9,161 bases of DNA from Micrococcaceae bacterium UBA7136 (GTDB lineage Bacteria; Actinomycetota; Actinomycetes; Actinomycetales; Micrococcaceae). Location of the stretch: positions 1-9,161 of the forward strand of contig DKXC01000042.1 of NCBI GenBank assembly GCA_002492045.1, given 5' to 3'. Positions 6,204 to 9,161 of this stretch are shown piece after piece. Numbering within the stretch: position 1 is the first letter of the stretch; the number at the start of each line of letters is the position of its first letter. The translations under genes were made by a program, and so were the position numbers. Below the pieces are notes generated by a model, which was given only the letters and a program-made list of their open reading frames with translations, was not told where the DNA came from and did no database searches.

Positions 6204-8057
6204 TTAAGTCCCTTTAGGGGCGATATCCTCCAAGAAGCGGGACCGCTTACGGTTGCCCCGGCTACCCGGCGTCCGCGACTTAGACCAAGACAGGGTCAAA
6301 AAAGACCTAGCCCGGGTGATCCCAACGTAAAGCAGACGCCGCTCCTCATCGATCTCGTCCCCCGTCTGGGCCATAGAAATAGGCATAAGCCCCTCATTAA
6401 GGCCGCAGAGAAAAACCGCCTCCCACTCTAGGCCCTTAGCCGCATGGATCGAAGCCAAGGTAACCCCGTTCAGGGAGGGAGCATCATCCTGCTGGGAACG
6501 CTCAATCAAGGTAGCCACCAGATCATAAAGGGTCAAAGGCGGCGGCAACTCCGCAGCCCCCTGAGCCTGGGCCCGCTCCCGGGCCTCCTGACGCTCAGCC
6601 AGCAGCCGATCCGTCAGATTCACCAGGGTCTCCAAAGACTCCCAACGCTGCCGCACCTGCCCCGAAGACTGAGGGGCAGTCTGCGACCAGCCCAGGTTCT
6701 TGAGATTATCCCGCACCAGCTGGGCCACCGAATCCCCCGGCCCCGCCGCCCGGGCAGCCCCCTTAAGACTAGCAATAGCGTTACGAACCTCAGCCCGCTT
6801 AAAGAACTCCTCACTGCCCCGCAACTGAAAACTAATCCGTTTGGCCCGCAAGGCCTCCTCCAAGGCAGCCGACTGAGAATTAGTCCGAAAAAGCACAGCA
6901 ATATCGGCCGGGGCAATACCGTCCTTCTGGATCAGATCCTGAATATCCTCGGCAATGCCCTGGGCCTCAGCCTGATCATCCTGGTAACCAAACCAGTTAA
7001 TAGCCGGGCCAGGCTTCTTCTGCGAGCGCAACTCCAGGGGCGGGGCCCAAGAGCGGGGGCTAGAATCTGGGGCCGGACGCCTAGCCGCCAGCAGACGATT
7101 AGCCAAATCAACCACCTGGGGGGTAGAACGGTAGTCTCGAACCAGTTTGACCACCTGAGCACCCTCAAACTTCTGCCGGAACTCCAGCAGGTGACGGCTA
7201 GAAGCCCCGGTGAAAGAGTAAATAGTCTGGGAGGCGTCCCCCACCACGCAAATATCCTGCCGACGGCCCAGCCAGGCCTCCAAGAGCCGCTGCTGCAGGG
7301 GGGAGACGTCCTGATATTCGTCCACCACAAAATGCCGGTACTGGCTGTGAATCTGGGCGGCCACCTGAGGGTTCTCTTCAATCAGGGCTATGGTCAGCTG
7401 CAGAATATCCTCAAAATCGATGGAGTCCTGCTCAATCTGTAGATCCTGGTAAGTGCTGTAGACCCGGGCCATGTCCCGGGCGTCCAGGCCCGGTGGCAGC
7501 TGCTTCTGGTCTAGCTGTAGCACCAGATCTTCTGGGGTCAGCAGGGAAACCTTAGCCCACTCAATCAAAGAAGCCATGTCCCGCACCACCGTCCGGTCGG
7601 TGCTCAGGCTCAGGCGGCGGGCAGCCTCAACCACTAGGGGGGCCTTATGCTGAATAATCTGGGGGAAGGGGCCGCCCACAGCCAGGGGCCAAAAATAGCG
7701 TAACTGGCGCAGGGCCGCCGAGTGGAAAGTACGGGCAACTACCCCGCTAGCGCCCAGCTGACGCAGGCGCACCTTAAGTTCTTCTGCGGCCCGGGTGGTG
7801 AAGGTCAGGGCCAGGACGTTCTGGGGCACATAGCGGCCCACCGCGATCCCGTAGGCAATCCGGTGGGTAATGGCCCGGGTCTTACCGGTACCGGCACCAG
7901 CTAGCACGCACATGGGCCCTTCCAGATGGCTAGCTACCTGTCTTTGTTCCTCATCCAGGCCCTCCAAAATGGCCTGGGGGTCCTGCCGTACCAGGGGGAC
8001 AGGCTGAGCCCTCAAACGATCAGAAACCATCTCTCCCCCATCATCTCCCGGTCTCAC
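6204..8057 (-). CDS. uvrD2: ATP-dependent 3'-5' DNA helicase UvrD2 (SF1A), short form
   Basis: The product is 617 aa with all superfamily 1A helicase motifs: Walker A GAGTGKT (54-60), Ia ALTFTTRAAEEL (83-94), Ib TFHSAALR (110-117), Walker B VVDEYQD (244-250), III GDASQTIYSFTGA (273-285), IV LVRDYRST (305-312), V LASIHAAKGLEW (534-545) and VI RRLLYVGITRAR (573-584). The N-terminus CVLAGAGTGKTRAITHRIAYG is typical of actinobacterial UvrD2. It unwinds DNA using ATP, in repair or replication. The mycobacterial protein is about 700 aa, with a C-terminal HRDC domain and a tetracysteine motif. Here the protein ends about 33 residues after motif VI, without either. The chosen GTG start has no RBS. 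An in-frame ATG at residue 10 (8028-8030) lies 2 nt after a GGGGGAG run, so the true start is uncertain. Divergent from the kinase-like gene with a 76-bp gap; TAAGTT (minus strand, 8094-8099) is a weak -10 candidate. Confidence 0.92.
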   Translation of the reverse strand: MRPGDDGGEMVSDRLRAQPVPLVRQDPQAILEGLDEEQRQVASHLEGPMCVLAGAGTGKTRAITHRIAYGIAVGRYVPQNVLALTFTTRAAEELKVRLRQLGASGVVARTFHSAALRQLRYFWPLAVGGPFPQIIQHKAPLVVEAARRLSLSTDRTVVRDMASLIEWAKVSLLTPEDLVLQLDQKQLPPGLDARDMARVYSTYQDLQIEQDSIDFEDILQLTIALIEENPQVAAQIHSQYRHFVVDEYQDVSPLQQRLLEAWLGRRQDICVVGDASQTIYSFTGASSRHLLEFRQKFEGAQVVKLVRDYRSTPQVVDLANRLLAARRPAPDSSPRSWAPPLELRSQKKPGPAINWFGYQDDQAEAQGIAEDIQDLIQKDGIAPADIAVLFRTNSQSAALEEALRAKRISFQLRGSEEFFKRAEVRNAIASLKGAARAAGPGDSVAQLVRDNLKNLGWSQTAPQSSGQVRQRWESLETLVNLTDRLLAERQEARERAQAQGAAELPPPLTLYDLVATLIERSQQDDAPSLNGVTLASIHAAKGLEWEAVFLCGLNEGLMPISMAQTGDEIDEERRLLYVGITRARSFLTLSWSKSRTPGSRGNRKRSRFLEDIAPKGT

Positions 8058-8120
8058 AGAGGGGCCCAGCCGGTGGCTGACCCCAGCCCTCTAAACTTAC
8101 ACCAAGCCAGCTAGCTCCTG

Positions 8121-8126
8121 TACTCT
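8121..8126 (+). promoter_or_regulatory. -10 element for a leaderless kinase-like gene transcript
   Basis: TACTCT fits TANNNT and ends 7 nt before the GTG at 8134, exactly the distance seen at the PDZ protease gene. No Shine-Dalgarno sequence precedes this GTG, which supports a leaderless mRNA. No good -35 is visible at 16-18 nt. Confidence 0.5.
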
Positions 8127-8133
8127 TAAAGAC

Positions 8134-9081
8134 GTGACTTCAACACCCCTGCAACTAGCTGCCCTGGTCTCTGCTGGCGTGCCCGGCCTCTACCCGGTTG
8201 CCGCCCTGCCCTCCACCGACGACGCCAACGACTTCGACTCAGCAGTCATCATCGATTCAGCCGATAAGCGCTGGCGGGTGCGCTCACCCAAGAACCCGGC
8301 GGCCAGCGTCCGGCTAGAAGCAGAGCACGTTATCTTGCAGTCCTTCACCCCCGGCCTGCGGGCTCGTCTGCCCTTTTTGGTGCCCACCGTGGTCGGTACT
8401 GTGCCCCTGCAGGGCAAGCAGGTTTTTATTTATTCGCATATTCCTGGCGACCCGGTCTCTATTGAGACCCTAGCGGCCCTTGCAGCTGCCGGCCCCGAGG
8501 GGCAGGAATCCCTGGCTCAGAAGCTGGCCCAAAATATTGCCACCATTCACGTTTTTCCCACCGAAATGGTTGAGGACGCCTACCTGCCCACCTACTCTAG
8601 CCAGGAAGTCCGGCAGCGGCGGGTAGCTGAACTGGAAGTAGCCCGCAAGAGCGGTAAGGTTCCGCCTGCCCTGCTGGTTCGCTGGGATAAGCAGCTGGCC
8701 GACCAGGAGCTCTGGACCTTTAGGCCCCGAGTCATTCATGGCGACCTCAATGAGGACAACCTGGTGCTGGACGGGCGGAATGTTGTTGAGGTTACCGGCT
8801 GGTCTGAGGTCTGTGTGGGTGACCCAGCCCAGGACTTTGCCTGGCTCTTTGCCTCCCCCGATGCAGACTTTAGGAAGCAGATTTTTGCTGGCTACCGGGC
8901 CCAGATGCCCCAGGAACCCGACCAGCACCTAGAGACCCGGGCCAAGCTCTACGCCGAGTTTGCCCTGATTCAGTGGCTGGTGCGGGGCCTGGAGCTAGAA
9001 GACCTAGAAATGGTCACCGAGGCCCTAGACCTGCTGCAGAACCTGGAGGAAGACCTGCGGGCCCTTGGTGAGCTCTTCTAA
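8134..9081 (+). CDS. Aminoglycoside/macrolide phosphotransferase-fold (APH-like) protein
   Basis: The product is 315 aa, the usual size for the APH/choline-kinase fold. The N-lobe has RWRVRSPK (46-53) and a helix with RLEAEHVIL (60-68). The hinge is KQVFIYSHIPGDPV (95-108). The catalytic loop is VIHGDLNEDNLVLD (200-213), with the expected Asp204 and Asn209. The metal-binding loop reads VEVTGWSEVCVGDPAQDFAW: VGDPAQDF (228-235) is intact, but the position before Trp223, normally Asp in the DW motif, is Gly222 (codon GGC, one base from GAC). Kinase activity is therefore doubtful unless another residue replaces it. No signal peptide; cytoplasmic. Start is GTG with a -10 7 nt upstream and no RBS. 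It is head-to-head with uvrD2, a pairing I recall from other actinobacteria, which argues for a housekeeping role rather than acquired drug resistance. Codons end often in T and G. Substrate unknown. Confidence 0.85.
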   Translation: MTSTPLQLAALVSAGVPGLYPVAALPSTDDANDFDSAVIIDSADKRWRVRSPKNPAASVRLEAEHVILQSFTPGLRARLPFLVPTVVGTVPLQGKQVFIYSHIPGDPVSIETLAALAAAGPEGQESLAQKLAQNIATIHVFPTEMVEDAYLPTYSSQEVRQRRVAELEVARKSGKVPPALLVRWDKQLADQELWTFRPRVIHGDLNEDNLVLDGRNVVEVTGWSEVCVGDPAQDFAWLFASPDADFRKQIFAGYRAQMPQEPDQHLETRAKLYAEFALIQWLVRGLELEDLEMVTEALDLLQNLEEDLRALGELF

Positions 9082-9099
9082 AGATTCAGTTTTTGGTTA

Positions 9100-9129
9100 G
9101 GGGCGAGGCAGGCTCCTGCTCGCGGCCCC
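9100..9129. repeat. GC-rich hairpin after the kinase-like gene
   Basis: GCAGG (9108-9112) pairs with CCTGC (9115-9119) and CGA with TCG around one bulged G. GGGG (9100-9103) can pair with C9126-9129 across a small internal loop. It starts about 20 bp past the TAA stop and is a likely transcript end, but no T-run follows on either strand (the run TTTTT at 9090-9094 lies before it), so it is not a standard intrinsic terminator. Confidence 0.45.
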
Positions 9130-9137
9130 CCCCCCCC
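9126..9137. repeat. Homopolymer tract of 12 C
   Basis: Twelve consecutive C stand at 9126-9137, and a second run of seven C closes the window at 9155-9161. Between them GGGCGGGGC can pair with the C runs. A tract this long in a non-coding position is prone to slippage and to sequencing-length error. If a gene starts just beyond the window, it could alter promoter spacing. Confidence 0.8.
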
Positions 9138-9161
9138 TCTTGGGCGGGGCTCGTCCCCCCC

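Noticed and set aside
6444..7442. A 332-codon open frame on the plus strand
   Set aside because: It is antisense to the helicase core motifs of uvrD2, has biased composition and no RBS or domain.
6900..7500. Replication origin or dif site at the skew change
   Set aside because: I see no DnaA-box cluster, no AT-rich unwinding region and no dif-like palindrome, only coding sequence of uvrD2.
8134..9081. Acquired antibiotic-resistance kinase
   Set aside because: The APH fold is shared by many housekeeping proteins, the gene is not flanked by mobile elements, and a metal-binding Asp appears to be missing.
1..9161. CRISPR array, toxin-antitoxin pair, phage defence island or integrase
   Set aside because: There are no spaced direct repeats and no small paired genes, nuclease or recombinase genes; all five coding regions belong to known core families.

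Overview
This window reads as a stretch of core chromosome from a moderately high-GC actinobacterium (Actinomycetota), with GC in the high fifties by eye. The evidence is the gene set. A UPF0182 membrane protein, a PDZ/Lon-type (YlbL-like) serine protease, a DUF2342 zinc-metalloprotease-like protein and a UvrD2-type helicase lie in the same order and relative orientation as the mycobacterial Rv3193c-Rv3194c-Rv3195-...-Rv3198c neighbourhood. Possible leaderless starts (TANNNT 7 nt before the start codon) and GTG starts fit the same phylum. I cannot name the genus; Actinomycetaceae or Micrococcales would be reasonable guesses.

Layout from left to right. Positions 1-21 are the 5' end of an initiator tRNA-Met on the minus strand, cut by the window edge, with a good promoter at 34-62. 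A rho-independent terminator at 95-129 ends the large UPF0182 gene (169-3222, minus). A 164-bp leader with two strong hairpins, the second followed by a T-rich tail, separates it from the PDZ/S16 protease gene (3387-4487, minus). A 201-bp divergent spacer precedes the DUF2342 gene (4689-6032, plus). The convergent 171-bp gap 6033-6203 is almost filled by two very long hairpins, followed by uvrD2 (6204-8057, minus). A 76-bp divergent spacer leads to an aminoglycoside-phosphotransferase-fold gene (8134-9081, plus). The window ends in a GC-rich hairpin and a run of 12 C.

The genes do not form one pathway. UPF0182 and the PDZ protease may be co-transcribed in part and are both predicted membrane or envelope proteins. 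The DUF2342 gene faces away from the protease. UvrD2 handles DNA unwinding, and the kinase-like gene sits head-to-head with it.

I found no new multi-gene system. The points worth checking are details: the two-hairpin leader of the UPF0182 gene, a 79-bp MITE-like inverted repeat flanked by TAG, a UvrD2 that stops where an HRDC domain would normally begin, an Asp-to-Gly change at a metal-binding position of the kinase-like protein, a Leu where I expect a conserved His in the DUF2342 protein, a base-skew and codon-usage change across uvrD2, and leaderless promoters at two genes.
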